Assembly: GCA_032358255.1 (NCBI GenBank)
Contig: JAULBX010023297.1
Location: 1-64,000, forward strand
Reading direction: 5' to 3'
DNA: 64,000 nt
From: Heterotrichella gracilis
Lineage: Eukaryota > Sar > Xanthophyceae > Tribonematales > Xanthonemataceae
The position numbers and the translations under genes are program-made. Below are positions 24,501-36,570 of this stretch, in pieces. A model generated the notes under the pieces. The model made no database searches. It was not told the DNA's origin and saw only the letters and a list, made by a program, of their open reading frames with translations. Numbering within the stretch: the stretch's first letter is position 1; every line of letters starts with the position of its first letter.

Positions 24501-26661
24501 CCTGATTTGAACCCTTCCCATTGCAGGTTGAGGCCTACTTGGCTGAGTCTGGTCTGCCCTACACCGTGTTCCAGCCCCTGTACATCTATGGGCCACATAC
24601 CAACAAGGACTGCGAGCAGTGGTTCATGGATAGGATACTCAGGTGGGGGTGATTAGGGTTTGTGGATTAGGGTATGTGGTTTAGGTTTAGGTCAGACCAG
24701 CAAGGACTGCGAACAGTGGTTCATGGGCAGAAACCAGCACACCAGCAATGGCTATGGGCAGTGGTTCATGGACACGATACTGAGGTGGGTGGGGTTGCGG
24801 GTGAGGTGTGGGGTCTGGGCGTGTGGAGAGGGTAATGGAGGCATGGAAGGTGATAGTTATGGTGGTGGTGGTGGTGGTGGTGGTGGGGAGACTTGGTCTG
24901 GGATCCTTCACAACATCAAGGACCATGGTTTATAGAAGGGTACTGATGTGTGGGTGGGAGTGGAGGGATGTAATAGTGAGGACTCGCCACGGTAGGTGGA
25001 GGGATGCCTGGCAGGATGGACATGACAAGCCTCTGCAAGGTGGGGTGGTGCCTTTGGGGTGGATGCCCAGGTGGTTGGGGGCAAGTGGGGGATTAAGACC
25101 CTACTGTGGGGTTGTGATAGGAGACATGCTATGAAGCAAGGGATAGAACCACTGTCTTGCATGTGAAACATCCATGCTTTGCCTGCGCAAACAGTCCTTA
25201 CTGAACCGACTCTCATCCCCACCCGTCATCTCCAGGGACCGCCCAGTGCCCATCCCCACCCCCGGGATCCAGCTCACCACCCTCTCCCACGTGGAGGACG
25301 TGGCTTCCATGCTGGCGTCGGTGATCGGCAACCCCGAGGCGGTCAACCAGCACTTCAACATCTGCTCGGATCGGTGCATCACTTTCCAGGTACAGGGCAG
25401 CACCAATGGCTCTGCAGTATTGTAAGTTTTTTTCGTACAATTTCATCCTTTTGCATAAATTCATGCGGGCGGGCATGCATGTGCTCCATGTTGCAATGTT
25501 GTCCGGAGGTAGCTGCTCTGCACTGAATTCTATCCTGAATTAGTCCTTTACCCTATCGTGCATCCTACACTTTTTGCGTGCAGCGAGTGGGCCTAAGGCT
25601 CGGAAATGCCACTGGTGTCATGCCCTTGTTACTGCCGCCTCCCGTTGGTCACTCGATCACACATTGCCACCTTCCAGGCAGTAGTGATGGCCAAAAAGTG
25701 TCCAGCACCAATGCTGTACTTCTGTTCTTTTGTCCTTTTCGGCAACTCAGTCACATGTTGCCATCCTCCAGGGTGTGGTGAAGGCGATTGCAGCCGCAGC
25801 TGGCAAGGAGGCAAACGTGGTGCTGTACGACCCCGCAGCCATGGGGCTCAAGAAGGGGGAGGGCTTCCCATTCAGGTGGGGTTTTAGGGTAGTAGGGTAA
25901 AGGGTTTGGGGATTGATGGTACGGCTGCGCTGGCAAGGAGCCGCATGGTGCTGCATGACCCTGCAGCCATTGGCCAACTGGTGCGCATGATACACCCCTG
26001 CACAAGTTACATGCATTCTGGCTATATCGCTGGAACACATGTAAGTATGCGATCCAGCAATACACTTACATTAGCAGTCAGTTGTGCACTTGGCGCCAAG
26101 CAGATCTATCCCGGGACTGTTCATACCATGTATTGATCCTGCGCGACTTGGGCTCCTTGGGCTGGGTCAGGTCAGGTGCTGGGTCAGGTCAGCCCTTGTA
26201 GCCTTTTGCTTGCCTCTAAATCCTGATGCTCCCTTCATGGGTTGTTCGTAGTTGTATCATGATCATCCGACCCAAATGTGCCTCACAGGACCGTCCATTT
26301 CTGGGCCTCCGCCAAAAAGGCCAAGCGCCATTTGGACTGGAGGCCTCAGCACAACCCTATGAACTCCCTATCCTAAAAGCACGTGCCCCATCCAGTGGTC
26401 GACCCATCCCTGCACAGTCCACGCAGTGTGTTGTCAAACATCGTATCATTTCATGATCATCTGACCCCAATTCTGCCCCCCAGGACCGTCCACTTCTGGG
26501 CCTCTGCAGAGAAGGCTAAGCGCCATTTGGACTGGAAGCCCCAGCACAACCTCCTGGGTGACGTGGACAGCCTGGTGAAGGAGTATATCGCCAGCGGCAG
26601 GCAAGACAAGGACATCGACTTTGCGGTGGACGACAAGATCCTGGCGGCTGTGGGCAAGTGA
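21519..26661 (+). CDS. CSP41A: Chloroplast stem-loop-binding protein of the CSP41 family
   Basis: An atypical SDR-fold RNA-binding protein associated with plastid transcripts and ribosomes. Eight exons: 21519-21626, 22347-22472, 22904-23083, 23882-23998, 24527-24642, 25236-25389, 25772-25875, 26484-26661. They total 1,083 bases, 360 codons plus TGA, with every phase consistent. Exon 1 is entirely a transit-peptide-like sequence (Ala, Ser, Arg rich). Family landmarks follow in order: VLIVNTKGGGHAFIGLHLA, FDVVYDNNGKD, KHYVFVSSAGAY, EPMHVEGDARKA, NKDCEQWFMDRI, QLTTLSHVEDVASML, and FAVDDKILAAV at the end. These match CSP41a more closely than CSP41b from memory. Almost every exon has at least one degenerate partial copy in an adjoining intron (separate entries). 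Confidence 0.97.
21836..21925 (+). repeat. Echo of CSP41 exon 1
   Basis: This stretch repeats the 3' half of exon 1 (GCCTACCTAGGCCAGAGG to GAGCCTCAAGGTACTTG) including the donor and first intron bases, in diverged form. It lies about 220 bases downstream. The GCCTACCTAGGCCAGAGG element also occurs near 21757-21775 among short TAGGCTATCCGC repeats. Confidence 0.85.
22128..22190 (+). repeat. Echo of CSP41 exon 2 start, upstream of the real exon
   Basis: About 60 bases match the acceptor region and first codons of exon 2 (CAATGACAGC.TG.TGAT.GT.AACA). They carry substitutions and an insertion before the GGCCATGCC that ends the match. Confidence 0.85.
23130..23565 (+). repeat. Three successive echoes of the CSP41 exon-3 end
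   Basis: Three copies of the last ~75 bases of exon 3 plus its donor lie at about 23137-23213, 23321-23389 and 23488-23562. The first still reads TTTGACGAGTTGTATGACAACAACGG and ends AAGGTGAGG. The next two are increasingly diverged, with the donor altered to AAGGTAACG and GAGGCGAGG. This gives a graded series of four copies including the exon. Another echo, of exon 4, lies at about 23765-23805. Confidence 0.9.
23690..23872. repeat. Short GATCGTAGCTGATT-type repeats
   Basis: A cluster of about eight imperfect units around (A)GCTGATCGTA(G)CTGATT directly precedes CSP41 exon 4. The units are partly palindromic (AGCTGATC/GATCAGCT). Confidence 0.7.
24690..24792 (+). repeat. Two echoes of the CSP41 exon-5 end
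   Basis: Copies of the NKDCEQWFMDRIL-coding end of exon 5 lie at about 24692-24728 and 24738-24792. The second ends in a donor-like CTGAGGTGGGTGGGG like the true CTCAGGTGGGGG. Confidence 0.85.
25640..25985 (+). repeat. Echoes flanking CSP41 exon 7
   Basis: Upstream, 25650-25690 repeats the acceptor region (TCACAcaTTGCCAcCtTCCAG) of exon 7. Downstream, about 25912-25980 repeats the middle of the exon (GCTGGCAAGGAG, TGGTGCTGCATGACCCTGCAGCCAT). Confidence 0.8.
26280..26375 (+). repeat. Echo of CSP41 exon 8, 200 bases upstream
   Basis: About 90 bases match the acceptor and first 75 bases of exon 8 (coding TVHFWASA.KAKRHLDW.PQHN) with roughly 85 percent identity by eye. The CAGGACCGTCCA acceptor is intact, so it is a potential competing acceptor. 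Confidence 0.9.
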
Positions 26662-28442
26662 AGATACTATCTTCACTATGTAGTGGGGATACGTCATGAT
26701 CATCATGATGTGATCTCGCATTTTTTGTCGCCTTCTTGCCACAATTTTGTGGTATTTTGTGTCACTCTGTCGATGTGAGGAGTGTTTTGCTGGAATTTTC
26801 TCAGAAAGACTGTTGCCAACTTGCTACGGCTTACCCAGATCTTGATAGGCTAGGCTGAGACGTGGATCTCCTCCCCTAGGGCCTGCCAGAACATATTATT
26901 GGCACCTTGAAATATGTGTAGCCAGGGGTGTACTTTGCTCCTGGGTTATTTATCTGCACAGGGCGCAATCTGCATGCAATGAGGACTCTGTAGTGGCTTT
27001 TGAACGGGGGGTTCAAGAGATGGCACTGTTGAGTCGCACAATCAGTTGCAACAGGCTGGTGAATTCCACCAGCACCTATATGGTACTCCATTATGGGGGT
27101 ATAAGCTTGGTGTTCCAGCATTGGGTGTCCATTTGGATGCATTGTGTGGTGAGGGAGAACGTGTGCGTGTTTTGTTTTGGTTCAATTCGACCATCAAACG
27201 TCAAAATATTTATGATATTTGGCTGGTCTTCAAACGGCGGCAGTTGACAGCCCTCAGGCTGGCTAGGATTCACACTGACTCAGTTGAACTTCTCAGGCTG
27301 GCCACACGTGCAGGACTCGCTAGTCACTGTATCACTTGTGATAGTGCCACGGTAGCCTACTAACTAGGTTAAGGTGATGGCCCAGCTGGCTGGGGATGCG
27401 TTCTGGTTCAACGCATCCCCAGATCGCGCTGTGGACTCGCCGGAGGAAATTCCGGGCATATTGTGATAATTCCGGGCATATTGTGGAGGCAAAGCGGGCA
27501 TCGTCGTAACAACAGTGGTGCCAGTGGCGCTGTGAAGGGATTGTTTATGTCGTCCTTGCACAGTCGTCCTTGCACCAAATTTTGCTGCCATAACCTCGGG
27601 CACACGAGAATAGGAGCAACCTTGCAATCGGCCGAGCTAGAGGTGGGGCACACCCATGTGCCTGCATCCGTGGCCATACATGACACGGTTGCCACAACCT
27701 CCCGTCCAAACGAGTGTGCACTCAAATTATTTGGTACCTTGGAGTGTTGAAAAACACGTGTACCTGGTGCACCATGGCACGCCGTCGCCGATTAGGCCTG
27801 TCCACAACGACGCCACCCACGTGCATGCCCCCGGGTTTCCACATGCGGGCATGCCATAGCGCTTCACAAACGCAAGTTATTGTGCATTTTGCAGCTTTTG
27901 AACTGCAAGCATGCTTTCAAACCTCTTGGGTCCATTTTATACTGCGCGATATGGACCCTTGTCTCGGCACGGTTGGTTTTCTCGCGGCATAGTGGCCATA
28001 GGCATGCATGTGCGCAGTTGCAATTGCGCTGTGCACCACCGTGCGGCACTGTACGTGACTCAAAGCAACTTAGGGATTAAAATCTCTTTAGGTGTTACTT
28101 GTTCGTCGATTTGCGGCTGTGCGTTGATCAATGCCAGTGGTGCCTTACAAGTGTGGACCATAATGGGTGCATGCATGCCCATGGCCTGATAGACGTGGGC
28201 ATTGAGTTTTTTTGGGCTAGTAGACATGGTAACTGGACATTGACCGTGTATTCTACATTCACAGGCAACACCCACTTTGTTATTGCTTTAATCTGACCCA
28301 ACAGGGCCCCGCCTCCGAGCAACATTGCACCCTGCACCGGTGTACTTGCTGCGCTATGCACGGTTGGCATGCGCATGGCCAGTATATACTGTAAACGTGG
28401 GCTGTGCTGACTGTGTGCTCATATGCGCAGGCAGCACCCACC
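26662..28442. other. Spacer between CSP41 and the haloperoxidase gene
   Basis: About 1.8 kb without a recognisable exon. Several 60-105-codon frames occur, none with a known motif or supporting splice sites. The near-duplicate GATAATTCCGGGCATATTGTG occurs twice at 27450-27486. Confidence 0.55.
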
Positions 28443-31400
28443 ATGGCCCCGCCTCCCCGCCACGTGGCACTTGCCACCCTGTGCCTCCTGGCGCTGTCCC
28501 ACCTCGCCCCCTCCCAGTGCGCCGTGTCCAACGTGGTAACCGACTGGGTGGACGTCACCCGCACGCTGCTGAGGGCCCTACCTAACAGCAACAACCAGCT
28601 GGGAGGCAAGCTGCTAGGGTTTGTAGGGTTGGCGGCCTACAGGGGGGTTCAAAAGGTGGAGTTCCTCAAGCCCAAGGGTGTCACGCCTGAGGTGGCGGCA
28701 GGTGCGGCATTTCATAGGGTTTAGGGTCTAGGGTTTAGGTGTCACGCCTGAGGCGGCGGCAGGTGCGGCAGGTGCTAGGGTTTAGAGTTTAGGGTAAGGG
28801 TTCAGGGTATCATGCCTGCCCAACAGCAAACAACCAGCTGGGCGGCAAGCTGCTAGGGTTTGTAGGGTTGGCGGCGCACAGGGGGGTTCAAGAGGTGGAG
28901 TTCCTCAAGCCCAAGGGTGTCACGCCTGAGGCAGCAGCAGGTGCGGCATTTTATAGGGTTTAGGGTTTAGGGTTTAGGGTGTCACGCCTGAGGCGGCGGC
29001 AGGTGCGGCCTGCGCAAGGGTTTAGGGTGTATGTAGGTTTTTGGGATGTATATGCTAGGGTTTGGGATGTATACGCTAGGGTTGGGATGTATACACGCCT
29101 GGGACGGTGGCAGGTGCCGCACGCCCTAGGGTTTAGGGTTTAGGGTTCAGCAGTGCACAGGCCGCTCCTGCTTATCCCAATGCATTTACTGCGTTTAAAT
29201 AATTTAATATTGCAGGCGCTGCCTCACCTGGCCAACTAGCATGAAAATGCACTACATCCACACGCTACAAATGCACACACTGCACTCATGCACATGCTGT
29301 TCGCTTTTAATTCCAGTACTCCCCCAGCATACGTAGCACAAACCCCCTGCTTCCACAGCCTACGCCGCGCATGCCGTCCTTGCCGCCAAGTTCCCCCAGG
29401 CCCAGCAACGTGACCTGGATCCCCTGCTCAACCAGCAGCTGGGAACAGACTACCCTTCAGCCAACGTCACCTGGCTCAATTACCACGTGGGCGGCCTGGT
29501 TAGGGGGCTGATTAGAGCAGAGTGAGTGGGTTTAGTGGCCTTAGTGGGCCATGGCAGGATGTATCTACGCACATTGGGCATGTACTCTATGCCCATCGTA
29601 TCAGTGAGAGCTTACTGCGCACCTTCACATTTAATTATATGTGAGCAGTTGAGAGAGTGGGCCTTCACTAGTATGGCGCCTTATGCGCATGTACCGCTTG
29701 TTGCGCATATGCAATAGCCTTGATGATGCACACCCTTGGGGCGGGGTTGGGTGGATCGTCCAACGGTCGTGCCTGTAACATTGCCCTGCGTCATCACAAA
29801 CCCTAGGATGGCTGGTGGAGTCCGGAAGATTATTTACTTATGTTTCTAGTTTCCCCCCTCTCACTTTTGACCCCATCCTCCTCGCACCCAGGCTGCGCAG
29901 ATATTATTTAATTATTTGTTATATGCCTCCAGGCTGGATGATCGCGCCACCGCGTGGCGTCCCTACAAGGCACCAGGTGGCCCGCTGGCAGCCACCAACG
30001 GCACCGTCGGCCTGTACCGAGCCACCAATGGGCCGCTGGCCAATAGCTCTGCAGCTGCTGTGCCGCCAAACACCCCGGTGGACTTCTTCCAGTTCCCCCA
30101 GCTGGGGAATGCGCAGTACGTGCCAACAACTTCATGAAGGAAGTTTAGATTTTAGTATTAAAGGTTGCTAAACGCACCGCACCTGCACTGTTCTGCATGC
30201 ACATGCACATGCACGCCGGCAAAGTGCGTGTATGGATACATACGTGCGTGCATGTGTACATATCATCGGAAGCATGACCTACATTTTACTAGACACATAC
30301 ACATACACATATAACATCACTTTGCCGGCAATCCAAGCTGCTTGGCACCATACACACACATTCAAAACACTATGGTGGAATACGTCAAGTTGGGCAATGC
30401 GCAGTACGTATATATTTGCACATGCATCCCATGCATTGCCAAGTTTAAGTACTTCAAATTCCTGGCAGATTTGCAAAGTTTTGACTATAGCGTAATATAC
30501 CTGCAGGCATTGGTACCTGAGAATAGTTGTCTGCCGCTGCCGGGAGCGCTAGCGCTGACCATCTCAACCCATTTGACCCATGCACACCCCCACCTCGCAG
30601 AACACGCTTCGCCAACATCACCTACCTCACTCGCAACTTCACGGCAAAGGGCCGCCCGCTGTACGCCCCCGACCCCGTTGCCTCGCCGCGCTATCTCAAG
30701 CAGCTGAATGAGACGCGTGACTGGGGCGGCGCCACGTCAGCGCTGCGCACTGTGTACGATGAGGGCACACCCGCGTTCTGGGCCTTTGGAGGAAGTAAGG
30801 AGCACTCCTGGTTTTAGGAAATGAATGAATATATGACCTGATATAAATGAAGATAATTGAAGGAAAAAAGCACGCCATGTGACCCCCCACAGCATCATCT
30901 TTCCTTTCAGGGTCCTCGTATTTGAGGTGAGAACTTCTTCTAAGCAACTCTAATTGGCTTATGTAAATATTCTATATATTTTATTTATATCTCATGAACC
31001 CTCCCTGGTGGGTGGCGCATGCTTGTGCTGATCGCTGATTTGGCTTTTGTGCCGGTTTGCTGTGATATATATGATACATATATTTTTGTGAAGGCCCCCT
31101 TTCCTTCATGCAGACACCGGCACCATTGTTCCTCAAGGGCTCCATGGACCAGCTGCCTCTCTTTTTCAGCACGACACCACCAGATCCCCCTTGGCAGTGT
31201 ATAACATGGCATGAATGTATAAATAAATAAATGATGTAACATTAGTAAATGTATAAATAATGAAGTCGTAATCTTCCTGAAAACCTTCCTCCACCCCTGC
31301 AGACACCGGCACCATCGTGGCCCAATTCCTCAAAGGCTCCCTGGACCAGCTGCTCCCCACCACCTCGGTGAAAGCCACCGCAAGGTTTGTGGCGCTGGCA

Positions 31401-33278
31401 GGGCTGGCGTCATGGGACGCATCGATAGCCGTGTACAACATCAAGTACTGGCAGAAGAACTACCCCGCCGGGCCCTCCAACTACTGGCGCCCGGTCACCG
31501 CCATCAGGTGAGGGGCTGGGGAGGCGCAGAACGTGCGCAGGGATATGGTGATCTTTAGGGTTTGCGTCTTAGGGTTAAGGGTTTAGGATTTGCCATCAGG
31601 TGAGGGGCTGGGGAGGCGAAAGTAGCCGCGCGCACAGGGTGACAGGGATGTAGTGGTATATAGGGTTTAGGGTTTGTGTACTTTTCAATGATGACCTTCA
31701 TGAGCAACCTAAAGTTTTGTGGGATTAATAGGTGCTCCAAACAGTACCACGAAGGAGCTGCCTGGCGCCGCATGTGCAAGACTGACTGCTGACCTGGCTA
31801 TATGCCTGGACCCTGACTAATCGACTAACTAACACTGTAACTTATCGACTAACTAACACTGTAATAGCCAGCCGGTTTACATTGTCCCTCCTGTATGTGC
31901 ATCATGATCATGCATGCATTCCCCTAATGCCCCTCGTGCCGTCCAGGCAAGGCGGTACCGTCAACCCACCCACCCCCACCTGGGCCCCCAAGATTGCCAC
32001 CCCCGCCCACCCGGAGTTCCCCTCAGGCCACGGGGGCTCCTCGGGTGCAGCGCTCGAGATCCTGCGCCTGTGGCAGGGGGGCAACGACACAATCAACATC
32101 ACGCTGCAGGTAGGGCCACGTGAGGGAATCATTCAAATGGTCGGACCAGTCTGAGGCTGGCTCTCTCTCATTCCGTCTCTTCCTCAATATTAAACTATTT
32201 AGGTATTTGTTCTTTGCACTGCAGGCTGATACCGGCAACGCGGCCACCAACGCCGCCATCGGCCCCCGCACCTACACCAGCATCGCAACCCTGCTCAAGG
32301 AGACGAGTGATGCGCGCGTGTTTGGCGGGGTGCACTTCCGCTGGGCCACTGAGGTGGCCAACTTGGTGGGGCAAAAGGTAAGCTTGAAGGGGTGAAATTG
32401 AGGGTGAAATGCCACGGTATAGGTGGTTTGGGTGTGGGGTTGGCCTGGCGGTGGACCCTGTTTCCTGGCAATGGGTTTTCATGTAGATGGTCAGTCTGAG
32501 CGATGTTTGGCGGGGTGCATTTCCGCTGGGCCACTGAGGTTGCCCAACCTGGTGGAGCAGAAGGTAAGGGGTCAATATAGTCAAACTGACGGGAATGCCG
32601 TTATAATGGTGCTTTGGGCGTGGGATTGGCCTGGCAGTGGAGCCCGTTTTCTGCTGGTGGATTTGGTTGTAGGTCATGAGTGATCAGCCTGAAACGGGCA
32701 TCATGCCTGATGCCTCATATGCACAATTGTGCGCATGGGTGGTAGCGTTTTGCACAGTCGCATATGCACCAACAGTGGGTCCCAAGGACACGCTTTCCAA
32801 CCAACTGCAAGCCCACCAACTGCAAGCCCACGCTTGCATTGTTGAAATTTGTGCAACATGGTTACCCCTTTTCAAATGTTTAATTTTACGGTTTGTTTGA
32901 ATATATTTCTAATGTTGTGCCGTGTTCTTATCGGCTGCCATCCTGACATCTTACGAACCTTGATGAACAGTTGATTTAATATTTTGTTCTGCTTTTGAAG
33001 CAATGACCGTTACCGCAATGACCCGTAGAGCCTAGACCACATCATTATGGTAGGGACACATGAGGGAATGACCAGCCTCCGAGACTGGCTCTCTCTCATT
33101 CTGTCTCTTCCTCAACCAACGCCCTCATTCTTGAGATAAGGAGCGTAGTTATTTTTTTATTTATCTATTTATTCTAGACCACATCAGTTTTGACACGGCT
33201 GCGTGCAACCCCCTTCCCGCACAGGCTGCTTGGGAGGCGTGGGCCAAATTTGACGCCAAGTTCCCGCCGTTTGCCTAG
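28443..33278 (+). CDS. Secreted vanadium-haloperoxidase/PAP2-like protein
   Basis: Eight exons: 28443-28701, 29359-29521, 29933-30115, 30601-30794, 31303-31507, 31947-32109, 32225-32377, 33225-33278. They total 1,374 bases, 457 codons plus TAG, all in phase. The N-terminus has a signal peptide (hydrophobic LATLCLLALSHLAPSQCA). Active-site motifs of the vanadium-dependent haloperoxidase/acid phosphatase fold are visible: YWRPVTAIR ending near residue 335, HPEFPSGHGGSSG (PSGH at 360-363), and SDARVFGGVHFRW with R420 and H426 spaced as in the SRx5H motif. H426 would be the vanadate- or phosphate-binding histidine. The aspartate of classical PAP2 motif 3 (SRx5Hx3D) appears replaced by Ala, so this resembles the bacterial and algal vanadium-peroxidase-like group. 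Several N-glycosylation sequons are present. Whether it oxidises halide cannot be told from sequence. Confidence 0.92.
28734..29150 (+). repeat. Four echoes of haloperoxidase exon 1 joined by TTTAGGG units
   Basis: Intron 1 carries repeated copies of the exon-1 end. Short ones lie near 28737-28775, 28978-29015 and 29094-29125. One long copy of about 145 bases lies at 28815-28960, matching the part coding LPNSNNQLGGKLLGF through VTPEVAA but with a one-base insertion that breaks the frame. The copies are separated by AGGGTTTAGGG tracts. Confidence 0.92.
30380..30415 (+). repeat. Echo of the haloperoxidase exon-3 end
   Basis: The sequence AAGTTGGGCAATGCGCAGTACGTA repeats the end of exon 3 and its donor (GCTGGGGAATGCGCAGTACGTG) about 285 bases downstream. 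Confidence 0.85.
31118..31200 (+). repeat. Echo of haloperoxidase exon 5 start
   Basis: About 80 bases upstream of exon 5 repeat its acceptor and start (CAGACACCGGCACCAT, CCTCAA.GGCTCC.TGGACCAGCTGC). A second copy, of the exon end and donor (GCCATCAGGTGAGGGGCTGGGGAGGCG), is repeated exactly at 31592-31618. Confidence 0.88.
32500..32568 (+). repeat. Echo of haloperoxidase exon 7 end
   Basis: This repeats the sequence coding VFGGVHFRWATEVANLVGQK together with the AAGGTAA donor, about 125 bases downstream of the real exon. A small insertion breaks the frame. Sequence at 33050-33115 also copies the start of the intron after exon 6 (GGCTCTCTCTCATTC.GTCTCTTCCTCAA). Confidence 0.88.
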
Positions 33279-36128
33279 TCCCATGAGGGACATCTTTCGT
33301 TCCAGCTGGGCAGCGTCATCAGCCTTGCAATTGATTGGACCCGCCGACGAAGTGGTGCTGGTGACATCCGGGCTGGGCTACAAACTGGCCCTGCACCACA
33401 ATGGCTCATCCAGGCAGTGGGTGTGGTGCCACAATTCATGCCAGTTCTTCTATTACATTGCAAAGGATCAATATCATAGTATTTGACAATGCTCATTGCC
33501 AACCAGTGGTGATTTTTTTCAAAATCCAAACCATTTGTTGTCAATACAATATGCTAAATTGGTGTGCCAATGACTTCTATCTAGTCGGTTGAATGTTATA
33601 GATATTTGAGTTTTTCAAGATCTTGCGTAATTGCTTTTTGCTGCAGTAATGGCAAGGAATAATGCGTGCAGCAGCCGCTGATGACACTGTCTCAACCGTT
33701 CATCGGATGACTCTGTTTTGTAACTCTGTTAACTCTGTCACATTGAACTGCATCTTCTAAATAGCCAAACTCAAACCTGCCCCAGTCCGACACCGTGTGG
33801 CACAGAAACATTTGGCCTGTAACACGTTGGCAACGTCGTTGTGCCGACAAAAAAGGACGTGCCCATTATGACAAATGCTGGGTGTGAAGCTTACGCAATT
33901 ATGCTCGTACCAGTACAGTTGTGGACTGACTGTGGTTGAAATTCGGGCAGCATCTTTCCGACTCGTGCCCCGAATGATGCCCTTGAGGCGTTGAACCCTT
34001 CCTAAGGGTATTGGTCTACAACACTGTTGACAAGGGCTCTCCTTCTAAGCCCTGTGTACAATGCGAGACATCACCACAAGTGTTGCCATGTCAGACTTCT
34101 GACATGTTGCAACTCATGCTAATGGTAAGTCATTGATGTCAACAGTGCAATTGTGGGGGGGGTGGGGTGAAGGGTTACAGAGCGTCACTCGGCCTAGGCG
34201 GAGGCGGGACACTCAGTGACAGTGCACTGTATCATGAATGCCATTGGCAAAATTCACTCATCAGCCGGGTTTTCCCACAAGTTGTTGCCGCGTTGCGGCA
34301 TACATACACGTAGCATGCCACGTCATTGACATAGTCTCATGCGACCAGCTGGGGGCCTCCTAGGGAGCGCAAGGTAATGCAATACATTGTGGCCAAGAAT
34401 TATTCAAGGTGCATGGCCCATAGCAAAGGCTGAGTCCTTATGGTACTTCAATCAATGAGTGATTGACATTGTAGCCTACATGCTGCAGTTTGCTTGCAAG
34501 CCACAAGAGTCTGCGGGTTGCAGCACGCAGTCCAATGTTGAAGGGGTACCCAAGGGTGTCGGGTAGGATGGCATGATGACGGGCTACCTAGGCTAACCAT
34601 GGGCCATGGACTGCACGCTATGGTGCCACCTAGGCTAACCATGGACTGCACGCTATGGTTCGGAACATATGTCAGCCTCAGATAGCACTGTCAAACACAT
34701 ATGCCTTGGTACCAAGATCTTAAATGGCTTTTACTGTCTAGATTTTGCATCCTACTCAAGTTACCATTTTTGCAACCGTTAAGTCAATGCCTCAGGTAGT
34801 GTATGATGCACAATTTTTTCCTATGACATGCTATTCCAATGACTATTCAGAGTAGTTACAGATGAGCCCTGTGCATACCACTCATGTAGCATTCAAATGG
34901 GCTAGGCTTTATTCAAAAGTCTGCATCGTAACAAAGGTGTCTAAGTACAGCAGCTTTCCTATCCAACTAGTCAACCACAAAACCAGCAATGGGTATTGCA
35001 ATGGCAACAACCATTCCCCGGTAACATCAGTCAACTTTCAGGTAAACTGTGTGCTACCAACTGGTACAAACAAGTGCAACACGTATTGTCAACCAGGTTA
35101 GACAGCACAGAAAAAGTTTCCGCTCCACCGTTGCGTGCAATCTATCACCCTTCAACTTTGCAGGTACTGACTTGTGGCTAGCATTGAAAAAACGGTCTTG
35201 AGTGGTACCAACGAAAACATAATCATTATTAGTACACTGTACTTGATATTGCCTACTGTTTGGCAATCTCAACAAGTCAGAAAATCCTCATGTCCTTTTC
35301 CCACTTTGAAGATACCATATGGGGCATAGAGGTGTGTACTGCTAATTAGTGCAGGCTGCAGTTATCCTATAGGATAGCTAATGCAGCTGTGAACAGATGG
35401 CTGTACCGCATATCACTCCAACCCTCAAGGCTTAGCGCTTCACCTTTGGTTGCATCCCCAAGCAGAGGGATTTCCACGTGGTTTTGGGAGATGGGACATA
35501 GTGGCTCTATGCTGCAGCCATGAGCATCTTGCGCCTGCAAGGCCATATTCACAAGGGTGAGAAAGGGGAGTTGCAAACCAGTGTGGGGAAAATCTGCTGA
35601 TTTCCTACGGCTGGTTATGCATGTCAACACCCAACGCTGGTGCACTGAAAAGCAAAACTTGGTGCTTAGCCAAGACCATGTATTCTAAGATTGGTATACG
35701 GGTTCAATAAAAATTGTACCCATTGCCTAAGCAACTTTAACCATTGTTCAAGCCGCATGACAAAATTGGCACGAGTTAAAGTCACTTGCGCCACATGTCT
35801 TGTGTGTTGCAATTGTTGCCAGCAGAAACCAAATACAGTAATTGCAGCACCGTGGCTATAATGTATCAAAATGACAGTGCAGTGCAAATATGTCAGTCAG
35901 CTAGTCAAGCATGCATATGGCAAAGGGTAAGATACAAAACAGGTGGATCCTTGGCATTGCAGCGTATTTGGCTAACTGTACTTACCCGTGGGGGTTGCCA
36001 ACACCGATGTCCCAGCCCTTGTGCTTGCCATTGTCACCTACAAGAGCAACAGCACACAAGTGATCACTGGACTGATTCGAAGCACATTTTGTTGTGCACA
36101 AGTAGTAAGAAGTACCAGTGTCATTCAT

Positions 36129-36203
<75 letters not shown>

Positions 36204-36570
36204 TTTGTTCATTTATTTAGTACCGGTGTCACTGATTGAAACACGGCAGCGCAACAAGTGAGTGGGAACACGCCAGTGATTGAACACCGCAGCACATTTT
36301 GCTGTGCTGGCGCTGTGAAGGCAGAGGCTGTTCAGGGTTTAGGGTTTAGGGTTTGGCGCTGTGAAGGCAGAGGCTAATTTCATACATCCCATTGCTAGGG
36401 GTCTTGTCCAGATGCTTCAAAACCTTGCCAAGAAAGGAATTGCGTGCACAGGCAAAGCAGCTGATTGCAGATACCGTACAGAGGTAATAATGACAGGTTT
36501 CAGGTGAACTGAAGGCAAGGCAGTACATGACCTATCAGCATTAGGGTGTTTAGCAGTCAGGGTTTAGGGT
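33279..36570. other. Long spacer with simple repeats, no gene recognised
   Basis: About 3.3 kb between convergent genes. It contains a (TTTA)n tract at about 36128-36219, a small direct repeat GGCTAACCATGG..CTGCACGCTATGGT near 34592-34656, and TTTAGGG units at 36337-36354 and 36558-36579. Nothing coding is supported. Confidence 0.6.
36128..36219. repeat. (TTTA)n tetranucleotide microsatellite
   Basis: About 23 nearly perfect ATTT units with one interruption (TTTG TTCA) near the right end. Confidence 0.97.
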
